A DNA stretch of 28,506 bases from CAYTID01 sp964437735 (GTDB taxonomy: Bacteria > Bacteroidota > Ignavibacteria > UBA10030 > BY39): NCBI GenBank assembly GCA_964437735.1, contig CAYTID010000019.1:1-28506 (forward strand), in the 5' to 3' direction. How positions within the stretch are numbered: the first letter of the stretch is position 1; each line of letters opens with the position of its first letter. The translations under genes were made by a program, and so were the position numbers. The notes beneath the pieces are model-generated. The model did no database searches, had not been told where the DNA came from, and saw only the letters and a program-made list of their open reading frames with translations. Positions 1-8,363 of the stretch are shown one piece after another.

Positions 1-18
1 TTTTGAAATTTTATTTAA

Positions 19-270
19 TCAATCTTCAAATCCGGCGCTGATCTGATCGAGAGTATTGAATGTTACTCGTATCATTTCAGCTTTATCTTTTAATTGAAGA
101 ATTGATTTTTCCTTATTTGCAATCAGATCATTTAAAAGAATTTTAACATCCGGATAGTCACACTCGTTAGCATATGCCCTGAACCCGATTAAGGATTTTT
201 CTTCCAGTTCAATTGCAAGGTCCAAAGCATTACACAATCCTTTGCATGTATGATCACAGTTTGTATTCAT
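19..270 (-). CDS. Small ferritin-like (rubrerythrin-type) helical protein
   Basis: An 83-residue protein of unproven function. Residues 14-62 look like one helix pair of a rubrerythrin/ferritin-like fold: an Glu-rich first helix (ELEEKSLIGFRAY), an acidic DYPDVK turn and a second helix ending IANKEKSILQL. In diiron rubrerythrins the second helix carries ExxH; here E54 is followed at +3 by Ile, so one usual metal ligand is missing. The N-terminus has a compact Cys/His group (C5, H7, C9, C13) that could bind metal. An AAGGAG ribosome site precedes the ATG. It lies 23 bp after the oxidoreductase gamma gene and is probably the last gene of that operon. It could be a redox-stress or metal-binding accessory protein. 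The fold call is moderate; the function is unknown. Confidence 0.55.
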   Translation of the reverse strand: MNTNCDHTCKGLCNALDLAIELEEKSLIGFRAYANECDYPDVKILLNDLIANKEKSILQLKDKAEMIRVTFNTLDQISAGFED

Positions 271-293
271 TTTAGCACTCCTTTTTGTTTACA

Positions 294-833
294 TTAAATA
301 TTCGTTAGTTCCTTACCTTTAATAAGCGCCTGTTCATTTAATGAAATTAAGTGATGATATCTGTCTGGCAGCACTTTTTTCAGGGCATCTAAAATTGCCT
401 GGAATGAGACAATTTTTTGAACACCCAGCAAGCTACCGAGTAATATCATATTCATAACCTTTACGTTTTTTAATTTATTCGCCTCTTCACTAGCCGGAAT
501 CGGATAAACTTTTACATCCTTACGTGTAGGCGGTTTAATAATATTTGTGCTTTCAAAAATAATTATCCCATCTGGTTTCACCATATGCTCAAATTTATCA
601 AGCGACGGTTGATTTAACGCTATTAAGATATCAAATTTTGAAATAATCGGTGAACTTATTTTTTTATCTGAAACAATTACTATACAGTTTGCAGTTCCCC
701 CCCGCATCTCAGGACCATAAGAGGGCATCCATGTAACAACTTTTCCTTCAACTAATCCGGCATATGCTAATGTCTGGCCCATTGACAAAACACCCTGTCC
801 GCCAAATCCTGCAAAAACCATTTCGTACGTCAT
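294..833 (-). CDS. 2-oxoacid:ferredoxin oxidoreductase, gamma subunit
   Basis: Gamma subunit of a four-subunit 2-oxoacid:ferredoxin oxidoreductase, which oxidatively decarboxylates a 2-oxoacid to an acyl-CoA and reduces ferredoxin. At 179 residues it has normal family length. The N-terminus carries the family signature GFGGQGVLSMGQ (residues 9-20), then PSYGPEMRGGTANC (residues 38-51), both typical of the gamma domain that helps bind CoA. It starts one base after the beta-subunit gene ends, so the two are probably translationally coupled. Sequence alone does not fix the substrate (2-oxoglutarate, branched-chain 2-oxoacid or pyruvate); the alpha subunit resembles proteins usually named VorB. 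The subunit call is secure, the substrate is not. Confidence 0.93.
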   Translation of the reverse strand: MTYEMVFAGFGGQGVLSMGQTLAYAGLVEGKVVTWMPSYGPEMRGGTANCIVIVSDKKISSPIISKFDILIALNQPSLDKFEHMVKPDGIIIFESTNIIKPPTRKDVKVYPIPASEEANKLKNVKVMNMILLGSLLGVQKIVSFQAILDALKKVLPDRYHHLISLNEQALIKGKELTNI

Positions 834-834
834 A

Positions 835-1656
835 TTAAGATTCCTTTCCTTTAGGTGCAGCTAGAGCCACGGTTTTTTTTTCTACAATTTTTCCATCGAC
901 TTTGATATCACCGAGTGGATAAAGAGGAAACATATTCTCTTCCATCCATTTATTCGATTTTACCGGGGTCATTTTCCAGCCGGAAGGACAATTCGAAACG
1001 ATTTCAACTAGGCAAGTTCCTTTGTTCTCTGCTTGATACTTGATAGCTTTTTCAATAGATTTTTTAAAATGACGAGCGGCTGTCGGCGTGTGTACTGCCT
1101 GCCTTGTAACATAATGGGTTCCGGGTAAGGTTGCTACCATTTCCGTAATTTTAAATGGATGTCCCTGAGTGGGTACTTCTCGTCCTTCTGGAGTGGTACT
1201 GGTGACCATACCAACCAGAGAAGTGGGAGCCATTTGACCGCCTGTCATTCCATAGATTGCATTATTAATGAAAATTATAAGAAAGTTTTCACCTCTGTTA
1301 CAAGCATGTATTGTTTCTGCTGTACCGATAGCGGCAAGGTCGCCGTCACCTTGATAAGTAAAAACCAACTTGTCGGGTAAAAATCTTTTTATCCCTGTTG
1401 CTACAGCGGTTGCACGTCCGTGCGCAGCTTCGTGCATATCAATGTCCAAATAATGATAAGCTAATACTGAACATCCAACAGGCGCAACCCCGATAATTTT
1501 ATCCTGGATTTTCATTTCCTGTACAACTTCCATCAATATTTTGTGGACTACACCGTGCCCACAACCGGGACAGTAATGCATACGGGTATCTGTCATTGTT
1601 TCGGGTTTCTCCCAAACAATTTGCATTTCGTCTAATGGTATATTTATATCACTCAT
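835..1656 (-). CDS. 2-oxoacid:ferredoxin oxidoreductase, beta subunit (TPP-binding)
   Basis: Catalytic beta subunit that binds thiamine diphosphate. Visible motifs are HYCPGCGHG (residues 27-35), with cysteines typical of this family, and the TPP/Mg motif GDGDLAAIG followed about 30 residues later by NNAIYGMTGGQ. At 273 residues it has normal length for KorB/VorB-type subunits. The gene lies 2 bp after the alpha gene and 1 bp before the gamma gene, inside a delta-alpha-beta-gamma cluster. With the ferredoxin-like delta subunit it would pass electrons from the 2-oxoacid to ferredoxin in the cytoplasm. The enzyme can also run reductively in organisms that fix CO2 by the reverse TCA cycle; direction cannot be read from the sequence. 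Confidence 0.95.
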   Translation of the reverse strand: MSDINIPLDEMQIVWEKPETMTDTRMHYCPGCGHGVVHKILMEVVQEMKIQDKIIGVAPVGCSVLAYHYLDIDMHEAAHGRATAVATGIKRFLPDKLVFTYQGDGDLAAIGTAETIHACNRGENFLIIFINNAIYGMTGGQMAPTSLVGMVTSTTPEGREVPTQGHPFKITEMVATLPGTHYVTRQAVHTPTAARHFKKSIEKAIKYQAENKGTCLVEIVSNCPSGWKMTPVKSNKWMEENMFPLYPLGDIKVDGKIVEKKTVALAAPKGKES

Positions 1657-1658
1657 AA

Positions 1659-2723
1659 TTATTTCTTCTCCTTCATTTGGGAAAGTATTTTTACAACTTC
1701 TTCAGGTGACGGGATAATTCCACCGGTTCTGCCATAAAATCCTACCGGTATTTTCCCTTCTACTCCAAGTCGAACATCCTCAAGCATCTGACCGGCATTC
1801 ATTTCAACAACCAGAATTCCTTTCACCCTTGTAGCTAATTCTTTGAGTATCCCATAAGGGAACGGATAGAGTGTAATCGGTCGTAAAAATCCAACTTTAA
1901 TTCCGCTCTTGCGAGCGAGTTCGACCGCCTTTTGGCATATTCGTGAACTAAGACCAAACGCAATCAATAAGAACTCTGCATCATCGGTTGAAATTAATTC
2001 GTATCTGACTTCATTCTTCTCAATAGTTCTGTATTTTTCCTGCAAGTGTCTGTTAATACTTTCCATCTCTTCAGATTGTATATGAAGAGATGTAATAACA
2101 TTAGGTTTTCTATCGGGAGTTTTTCCTGTAGTTGCCCATGGTTTAGGAAGTTTGTGTTCGCTCGGATTATAATCCGGGAAAACAACTTTTTCCATCATCT
2201 GACCTAAAGCGCCATCGGCAAGTATTAAAACCGGATTCCTGTATTTATCAGCCAGGTCAAATCCAAGGTATACAAAATCCGCCATTTCCTGAACGCTGTC
2301 GGGTGCAAGAACAATAAGATGATAATCGCCGTGTCCGCCACCTTTTACGGCTTGAAAATAATCGCCTTGAGAAGGTTGAATTGTTCCAAGTCCTGGTCCG
2401 CCCCTGCTGATATTAATGAGCACGCAAGGCAGCTCAGCACATGCAATATAAGATAATCCTTCCTGCATAAGACTGATTCCCGGACCTGACGAAGACGACA
2501 TTGCCCGTGCACCGGCACCTGCAGCTCCGTAGATCATATTTATTGCTGCAATTTCACTTTCTACCTGCATAACTGTGACGCCGCGCTTTCTTCCTTCTTC
2601 GGCAAGATATTCAATAATTTCCGACTGTGGTGTAATTGGATAACCAAAATAAACATCCATTCCTGCTCGAATCGCAGCCTCAGCTGCCGCTTCATTACCT
2701 TTCATCAATCTGAATTCGCTCAT
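1659..2723 (-). CDS. vorB: 2-oxoacid:ferredoxin oxidoreductase, alpha subunit (VorB-like)
   Basis: Alpha subunit carrying the pyrimidine-binding and transketolase C-terminal domains. The start MSEFRLMKGNEAAAEAAIRAG and the stretch FGYPITPQSEIIEYLAE (residues 27-43) are family hallmarks, followed by AMSSSSGPGISLMQEG and RGGPGLGTIQPSQGDYFQA. At 354 residues it fits the separate-subunit form rather than the large fused pyruvate enzyme. The start overlaps the stop of the delta gene by 4 bp (ATGA), showing coupling. The sequence resembles proteins commonly named 3-methyl-2-oxobutanoate dehydrogenase VorB, but such names are given by homology and 2-oxoglutarate remains possible. The family call is very sure; the substrate is uncertain. 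Confidence 0.94.
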   Translation of the reverse strand: MSEFRLMKGNEAAAEAAIRAGMDVYFGYPITPQSEIIEYLAEEGRKRGVTVMQVESEIAAINMIYGAAGAGARAMSSSSGPGISLMQEGLSYIACAELPCVLINISRGGPGLGTIQPSQGDYFQAVKGGGHGDYHLIVLAPDSVQEMADFVYLGFDLADKYRNPVLILADGALGQMMEKVVFPDYNPSEHKLPKPWATTGKTPDRKPNVITSLHIQSEEMESINRHLQEKYRTIEKNEVRYELISTDDAEFLLIAFGLSSRICQKAVELARKSGIKVGFLRPITLYPFPYGILKELATRVKGILVVEMNAGQMLEDVRLGVEGKIPVGFYGRTGGIIPSPEEVVKILSQMKEKK

Positions 2724-3043
2724 AAATCTAATCTCCCTTCTCCATTCGGGACTACAGGATTATCAATAGTAACACGTATGTTTTCTTTGACATCTTTAAT
2801 TGTTGCCACAGGTTCTTTGTCCTTCTTTTTTGTTGTTCGATAAACAGTTATTACCGCATCCGGACAAACCAGTGCACAATTAACACATCCGGTACAATTA
2901 TCCTGTATTAATACTGCATAATGGTACCCTTTATTATTTATTTCTTTCGACATTTGAAGACTATCTTGTGGACAAGCTTCTATACAAAGCTCGCAGCCTT
3001 TACATGTTTCAATGTCGATCTTAACCGTTCCTTTAACTGCCAT
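2720..3043 (-). CDS. Ferredoxin-like delta subunit of 2-oxoacid oxidoreductase
   Basis: A 107-residue protein with two classical [4Fe-4S] motifs: CKGCELCIEACP (residues 14-25) and CTGCVNCALVCP (residues 50-61). The second and third cysteines of each are spaced as in bacterial 2x[4Fe-4S] ferredoxins. About 40 extra residues follow the clusters. It is the first of the four oxidoreductase genes, 21 bp after the malic enzyme gene, and overlaps the alpha gene by 4 bp. In these complexes the delta subunit relays electrons from the TPP site to external ferredoxin. The tight linkage argues for a dedicated subunit rather than a free ferredoxin. Confidence 0.92.
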   Translation of the reverse strand: MAVKGTVKIDIETCKGCELCIEACPQDSLQMSKEINNKGYHYAVLIQDNCTGCVNCALVCPDAVITVYRTTKKKDKEPVATIKDVKENIRVTIDNPVVPNGEGRLDL

Positions 3044-3064
3044 TATATCTTCCTTTATTTTTTT

Positions 3065-5320
3065 TTAATATTCCGGTATCTGTGCATCTTGAACTGCCAT
3101 AGCAGTGATGTTAACAATATCGGAAACATCATTACCGGGGATTAATAAATAAACGGGATTTTTTATTCCCATCAAAATCGGTCCGACTGCTGTTGCACCA
3201 CCAAGGCGAGCCAATAATTTATAAGCAATATTTGCAGATGTCAAGTCAGGACAAATTAAAACATTGGCACCGCCTTTTAAATTACTAAACGGATAAATTT
3301 CATTAATAATTTCCGGAACAACTGCCGTATCCGCCTGCATTTCTCCATCGATAATCAATTCCGGCATTCTCTGATGAACAATTTCAACAGCTTTCCGTAC
3401 TTTTTCTGCAAATGGATGGTGAATATTTCCGAAATTACTGAATGATAGCATTGCAACTCTTGGTTCAACCTCATACAACTTGACTTTTTTAGCAGTCAGA
3501 ATTGCAATCTCAGCCAACTGCTCGGCAGTTGGTTCGATATTTATAGTTGCATCTGCAATAAAAATAATCTGGTTTTTAAAAATCATCATATACAAACCGG
3601 CCACAACATTCGTATCCACACGAGGTCCGATTATCTGAAGCGCCGGACGAACTGTTTCCGGATAATGCTGAGTCAATCCGGATATGAGTCCATCAGCATC
3701 ACCTTCCCTGACCATCATCATTCCATAATAATTATTAATTTTCATTAGTCTTTCGGCATCAAAGTGAGTTGCCCCTTTCCGCTTCCTGAATTCATAATAT
3801 TTTTCGACATATGATTTGTACTTCAGAGAATCAGACGGGTTAATTATAGTGATACCCTCCAAATCAATTCCAATCTGAACCGCCTTTTGTTTAATAGTTT
3901 TGGGATCGCCTAATAAAATCGGTTGAGCAATATTTTCATCCTGGACAATATTTGCTGCTCTTAAAATTTTTATTTCTTCGCCTTCCGGAAATACGATTTT
4001 TTTCGGTGATTTTTTTGCTTGATGAATGAATAGACGCATTACCTCACGGGATTTTCCAAGCCGGGCTTCTAACTGATCGCGGTATGCTTCAAAATCTTTA
4101 ATCTGAATCCGAGCAACACCGCTCTCCACAGCCGCTTTTGCCACAGCAGGGGCTTCCCATAACAAAACTCTTGGATCGAGGGGTTTTGGAATGATATATT
4201 CTTTCCCAAATTCTATTTTTTTGCCTCCATACGCACGAATAACAGAATCGGGAATATCTTCTTTTGCTAAGGCAGCGAGTGACATTGCAGCTGCAATTTT
4301 CATCTCATCATTTATCTGTGTTGCACGCACATCTAATGCACCTCTGAAAATAAATGGAAATCCTAAAACATTATTTACTTGATTAGGATAATCCGACCTC
4401 CCGGTACCCATGATGATATCGTCCCGTACGGATACCGCATCAGGATATGGGATTTCAGGATCAGGATTCGCCATAGCAAAAACAATGGGTTTATCTGCCA
4501 TTGATTTTATCATCTCTTTTGTTACCAAATCCTTAACCGAAACACCGCAAAACACATCTGCATCTTTCATCGCATCGGCTAAAGTCCTGTCGTCGGTTTC
4601 AACGACAAAATAATCTTTGTATTTATTCATCCCCTCTCTCCGACCTTTGAAAACTACACCTTTCGTATCGACCAATCTGATATTTTGCGGCTTTACACCA
4701 AGAGTCTCATAAAATTTTGCACATGCGATTCCCGAAGCTCCGGCTCCGCTAAATACAACTTTTATTTGATCAATTTTTTTATTGACAATTTCGAGGGCAT
4801 TCAAAAGTGCGGCGCCACTGATTATTGCAGTACCATGCTGATCATCATGAAAGACCGGAATGTTCATTATTTTTTTTAATTCTTCTTCGATTTCAAAACA
4901 TTCCGGAGCTTTGATATCTTCTAAATTTATCCCGCCGAAGGTCGGCTCCAATAATTTTATCGCTTTGATGATCTCTTTTGGATCGTGAGAATCAATTTCA
5001 ATATCGAAAACATCTATGTCGGCAAATTTCTTAAATAGAATTCCTTTCCCTTCCATAACAGGCTTTCCGGCTAAAGCTCCGATATCGCCCAATCCTAATA
5101 CTGCTGTACCGTTACTTATGACCGCAACTAAATTTCCTTTCGCAGTGTATAGATATGCATCTTCAGAATTTTTATGTATTTCTAAACACGGGTCTGCGAC
5201 TCCGGGAGAATAGGCAAGCGATAAATCCCTTTGTGTTGAGCACGGTTTGGTTGGTATAACTTCAATTTTTCCACGACGACCTTGTGAATGGTAATCGAGG
5301 GAGTCTTGTTTGTGTATCAT
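3065..5320 (-). CDS. maeB: NAD(P)-dependent malic enzyme with phosphotransacetylase-like domain
   Basis: MaeB-type malic enzyme of 751 residues, converting malate to pyruvate and CO2 with NAD(P)H production. Residues 1 to about 425 are the malic enzyme part: LAYSPGVADPCLEI (35-48), GDIGALAGKPVMEGKG (78-93), HDDQHGTAI (158-166), a Rossmann segment VVFSGAGASGIACAKF (188-203) and FAMANPDPEIPYPD. From about residue 428 (IHQAKKSPKKIVFPEGEE) to the end is a phosphotransacetylase-like domain, which in this family usually acts in regulation or oligomerisation rather than catalysis. An AAAGGT ribosome site precedes the ATG. It heads the operon with the oxidoreductase subunits, suggesting that pyruvate made here feeds 2-oxoacid metabolism. 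Confidence 0.95.
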   Translation of the reverse strand: MIHKQDSLDYHSQGRRGKIEVIPTKPCSTQRDLSLAYSPGVADPCLEIHKNSEDAYLYTAKGNLVAVISNGTAVLGLGDIGALAGKPVMEGKGILFKKFADIDVFDIEIDSHDPKEIIKAIKLLEPTFGGINLEDIKAPECFEIEEELKKIMNIPVFHDDQHGTAIISGAALLNALEIVNKKIDQIKVVFSGAGASGIACAKFYETLGVKPQNIRLVDTKGVVFKGRREGMNKYKDYFVVETDDRTLADAMKDADVFCGVSVKDLVTKEMIKSMADKPIVFAMANPDPEIPYPDAVSVRDDIIMGTGRSDYPNQVNNVLGFPFIFRGALDVRATQINDEMKIAAAMSLAALAKEDIPDSVIRAYGGKKIEFGKEYIIPKPLDPRVLLWEAPAVAKAAVESGVARIQIKDFEAYRDQLEARLGKSREVMRLFIHQAKKSPKKIVFPEGEEIKILRAANIVQDENIAQPILLGDPKTIKQKAVQIGIDLEGITIINPSDSLKYKSYVEKYYEFRKRKGATHFDAERLMKINNYYGMMMVREGDADGLISGLTQHYPETVRPALQIIGPRVDTNVVAGLYMMIFKNQIIFIADATINIEPTAEQLAEIAILTAKKVKLYEVEPRVAMLSFSNFGNIHHPFAEKVRKAVEIVHQRMPELIIDGEMQADTAVVPEIINEIYPFSNLKGGANVLICPDLTSANIAYKLLARLGGATAVGPILMGIKNPVYLLIPGNDVSDIVNITAMAVQDAQIPEY

Positions 5321-5497
5321 GGAATTACCTTTCTAATGATTAAATATTTTGAATTTATTAACTTGTGGAGGATCGAAGTATGTTGAAGAGAAAATACAAC
5401 ATACCGACGCAATAATTGATGAGAATTTATTTGCAATCTAGTAACCACAATATAACAAAAAATTTAATCCCATGAAAATATAACTAATATTGCTGTT

Positions 5498-6370
5498 TTA
5501 GCGGTAAGCGAATACCATAGCATATATGATCCAAATAACCATACTAAATCCAATTGCCAAGGCGGTCCAACCGAAAACCCGGATTGTCCGTATAACAATG
5601 GGTGGATAAGGATCGACTAAATAGTCATCTAAAGTTCCATTTTTTACCATTTCATCATATTCAGCGGGTCTGTCGATTTTAAATTCTTCTAATGGAATTC
5701 TCCCTGTGAAAATGCAGATATCCATTGGAAATTTTTCAGGGCGCAGATGGGTATTAAAAAAATGTACGGTGAAGATAAAGCCGGTTGCTAGCAGAGCTTC
5801 GTCACTATGGATAATCGTAGCAATATTTATAAACGGGCCCGGAAGAATAATAGTAAAAAATTCGGGAAACCATAAAATCATACCTGTTGACCCGATAACT
5901 AACATCCCCCAGAAGACTGCAAAGTAATCAAATTTTTCCCAGTATGTCCACCTGCCATAAGCCGGTCGGGGTCCCAACCAAAGAAACCACTTTAAAGAAC
6001 CGATTAAATCTTGGAAATCTTTTTTTGTCGGCAACATAGTGTTAGGACCAAATACTAAATTTTTCATCGACCCGTATTCTTTTCTTTTTCTTCTGAACAA
6101 GTCGATCAAATGCGAAGCAAAAACTCCAAACATTATCACTGCCGCAAAGCGGTGGATATATCCCGCCGATTCAAAGCCACCAAACAAATGTGAGAGAATT
6201 ACCGCCCACTGGGTATAAGAAAATTTCAATGTCATACCGGTTAAAGCCAGACTAATAAAACTAATTATCATAAAAACATGCAGAAACCGATTGAGCCTCG
6301 TAAACCTCAATACTTGTTTATCGCTATGATCGATCACTTCATTACTATTTATCATTTGTTGCCTCGTCAT
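5498..6370 (-). CDS. Membrane diheme cytochrome b, split partner of the 19-heme cytochrome
   Basis: A 290-residue integral membrane protein with about five helices (roughly 27-50, 70-92, 147-172, 187-208, 260-288). It belongs to the HydC/FdnI-like cytochrome b class that exchanges electrons with quinone. Five histidines stand where heme b ligands are expected: H31, H73, H87, H188, H203. The same five occur with matching spacing in the C-terminal domain of the protein at 8364-10532 (H494, H537, H551, H645, H660), so the two are paralogues. The gene overlaps the 19-heme gene by 26 bp. An alternative start at M6 (position 6355) has a GAGG just upstream and may be the real one. It probably forms a quinone:multiheme complex with its upstream neighbour. 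Confidence 0.87.
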   Translation of the reverse strand: MTRQQMINSNEVIDHSDKQVLRFTRLNRFLHVFMIISFISLALTGMTLKFSYTQWAVILSHLFGGFESAGYIHRFAAVIMFGVFASHLIDLFRRKRKEYGSMKNLVFGPNTMLPTKKDFQDLIGSLKWFLWLGPRPAYGRWTYWEKFDYFAVFWGMLVIGSTGMILWFPEFFTIILPGPFINIATIIHSDEALLATGFIFTVHFFNTHLRPEKFPMDICIFTGRIPLEEFKIDRPAEYDEMVKNGTLDDYLVDPYPPIVIRTIRVFGWTALAIGFSMVIWIIYAMVFAYR

Positions 6371-8363
6371 TTTCTTTTTTTAATCCGTTATCATCCGACT
6401 TACGGGGCTTCTTATGTTTCTTATGTATCATGCGTCTCATTTCGATAGCGCGAGGTATCCATAAAATTGTATGGATGCCGCCAAGTACAAAAGTTATAAT
6501 CAATAAACCAGTCATACCCCAGAATGTGTAAAATAACCAAGGATATTTTTGAGGATCATGGTGAGTTGCATGACTCAGATATCCGGCAAATTGGCGATTC
6601 GCCGCGGGGTGACATTTCTTACAAGTCTCAACAACATTTTCACGACTTAAATGCGACCGTAAATCACTTACCGGATGAATATCGTGCGCTCCATGACAGT
6701 CATAACATTTTGCGGTTTTTACATATCCGAGTCGGGATACTTTACCGTGATATGTATCGAAATATGTTTTGGCAATTTCTTCATGACATCTGCCGCATTG
6801 GCTCATTATCTCAAGCTTGAAACCTTGTTGATCAGTACGCCTGATTGTATGAGCGGAATGGCATTCGCTGCAAGTGGGTAATTCTTTTTTTTGTTCGTGC
6901 GAAAGCGGAGAATGGATACTACTTAGAAACTGTTCCTCGATTCCGTGATGGCATTTACCACATGTTGCACCGATATTCGCTTTATTTACACTTGAATTAG
7001 GATCATCAGTCGGTAATTCAGTATGAGCTGTGTGGCAATCAGTGCACACTGCTGTAATTATCAAACCACTTTTTAACAGTCCCTTACCGTGGATACTTTC
7101 GGTATAATTATTAATAATTTCATGTTCCGATCCAACATAACGTACGGCAGCTTTTTGCCCTTCCTGGTGGCATTTTGCGCAAAGTTTTGGAATGTTTGTC
7201 GGAAAGATAGGTGATTTTGAATCCTTCTTACCAAGAACTTTATGAGTGCCATGACATTCGTTACAAGTAGGAGCATTCGGGTCGTTTTTTGCAAAATATT
7301 GACCATGAATACTTTTCTGGTAATTTTCGACTGTTGCAGCATGACAAGTCGCACAATTTACTTTTTGTTTTATACTTTCGCATGCCCTTGTCTTTGAGGG
7401 ACTCACATCTGAATGGCATTGACTGCAAGAAATGCGGTTATGTTTTGAGATCATCAAGTCATTGGTATTAACAAATAACGATCGGCCGTCATTCTTCGAT
7501 TTAATATCAGGATTATCATGACATCTTAAACAATCTCTATCAGCCATACCCTGATCGTAAAATACCTTTCGTGCTTTATGTGGCTGGTGACAATCAACAC
7601 AGGCGGGTAGAACGTGAATTTCCTTTTCCCATAGTTCGCCCTTGATTATTTTTCGATGAACCTCTTCTATTTGTTTATGACAATTAGCACAAGTATTTGC
7701 TATATTTTTTCTTGCAATTGTCGATCGGGAATCAGTGTGAGGCAAAATTTGATGAGCCGTATGGCATGAAACACAGGTAGCAGTGACAGCTAGACCCTTT
7801 TTGAGAAGCCCCTCCCCATGAATACTTTCTGAATAATTTTCCAGAATATTCGATTGATGAATCGTACGCTGTAATTGCACCGGAGAGCCTTCCTTGTGAC
7901 ACTTACCACATACATACGGAATTCGTAACGGATCAACATTCGATGCTGGATCTTTAATAGCCAATATCTCATGGGTACCGTGACAATCCTTACATGATGG
8001 AGCTAATTTATCACCCTTGTTGTTCGCCTTACCGTGCAGGCAGTCATTATATAACCGCTGTTGTAATGTATGGCAATTACCACATTGAACTTTTTCCAGT
8101 TGTTCATCATGCGGCATCTCTTTACCCTCAAGATCCGAGTGACAATTTATACACTCGAACTGACTATGAATAGATTTTTCAAACTTCTTTTCGTTAAAAA
8201 AAAGTGATATAGTTCTTTTACCAATTTTTTTGGTAAGTGTTTTGTCGCTGTGGCAAGCGAGACATTCTGCAGATTCTTGTGAGAATGCATTAAAACTATA
8301 AATAATTGATAACGAAAATAATAATAAGAACAGATGCTGAAATTTTTGATAGTAATATTTCAT
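6345..8363 (-). CDS. 19-heme membrane-anchored cytochrome c
   Basis: A 672-residue periplasmic multiheme cytochrome. After a signal peptide (about residues 1-29, hydrophobic LFLLLFSLSIIYSF) I count 19 CXXCH motifs between C34 and C581. One transmembrane helix follows (about 608-636), then a basic cytoplasmic tail (IHKKHKKPRK). Residues 106-234 and 348-477 are clear internal repeats, each with four CXXCH and the shared phrases SIHGxGLLKxGL and CHTAH. C108 sits in CLHGK and is not a heme site. The start codon directly abuts the stop of the upstream gene (TAAATG), and the end overlaps the cytochrome b gene, so these three genes are translationally coupled. It most likely carries electrons from the b subunit along a heme wire in the periplasm. 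Confidence 0.92.
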   Translation of the reverse strand: MKYYYQKFQHLFLLLFSLSIIYSFNAFSQESAECLACHSDKTLTKKIGKRTISLFFNEKKFEKSIHSQFECINCHSDLEGKEMPHDEQLEKVQCGNCHTLQQRLYNDCLHGKANNKGDKLAPSCKDCHGTHEILAIKDPASNVDPLRIPYVCGKCHKEGSPVQLQRTIHQSNILENYSESIHGEGLLKKGLAVTATCVSCHTAHQILPHTDSRSTIARKNIANTCANCHKQIEEVHRKIIKGELWEKEIHVLPACVDCHQPHKARKVFYDQGMADRDCLRCHDNPDIKSKNDGRSLFVNTNDLMISKHNRISCSQCHSDVSPSKTRACESIKQKVNCATCHAATVENYQKSIHGQYFAKNDPNAPTCNECHGTHKVLGKKDSKSPIFPTNIPKLCAKCHQEGQKAAVRYVGSEHEIINNYTESIHGKGLLKSGLIITAVCTDCHTAHTELPTDDPNSSVNKANIGATCGKCHHGIEEQFLSSIHSPLSHEQKKELPTCSECHSAHTIRRTDQQGFKLEIMSQCGRCHEEIAKTYFDTYHGKVSRLGYVKTAKCYDCHGAHDIHPVSDLRSHLSRENVVETCKKCHPAANRQFAGYLSHATHHDPQKYPWLFYTFWGMTGLLIITFVLGGIHTILWIPRAIEMRRMIHKKHKKPRKSDDNGLKKENDEATNDK

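Noticed and set aside
5432..5447. Sigma-54-like site before maeB (TGGTTA-CTAGA-TTGCA on the minus strand)
   Set aside because: The -12 box is good but half of the -24 box is wrong; in AT-rich DNA this is likely chance, and a central metabolic operon has no other link to sigma-54.
8031..8045. C108 of the 19-heme protein as a further heme site
   Set aside because: The sequence is CLHGK, with no second Cys-His in CXXCH spacing.
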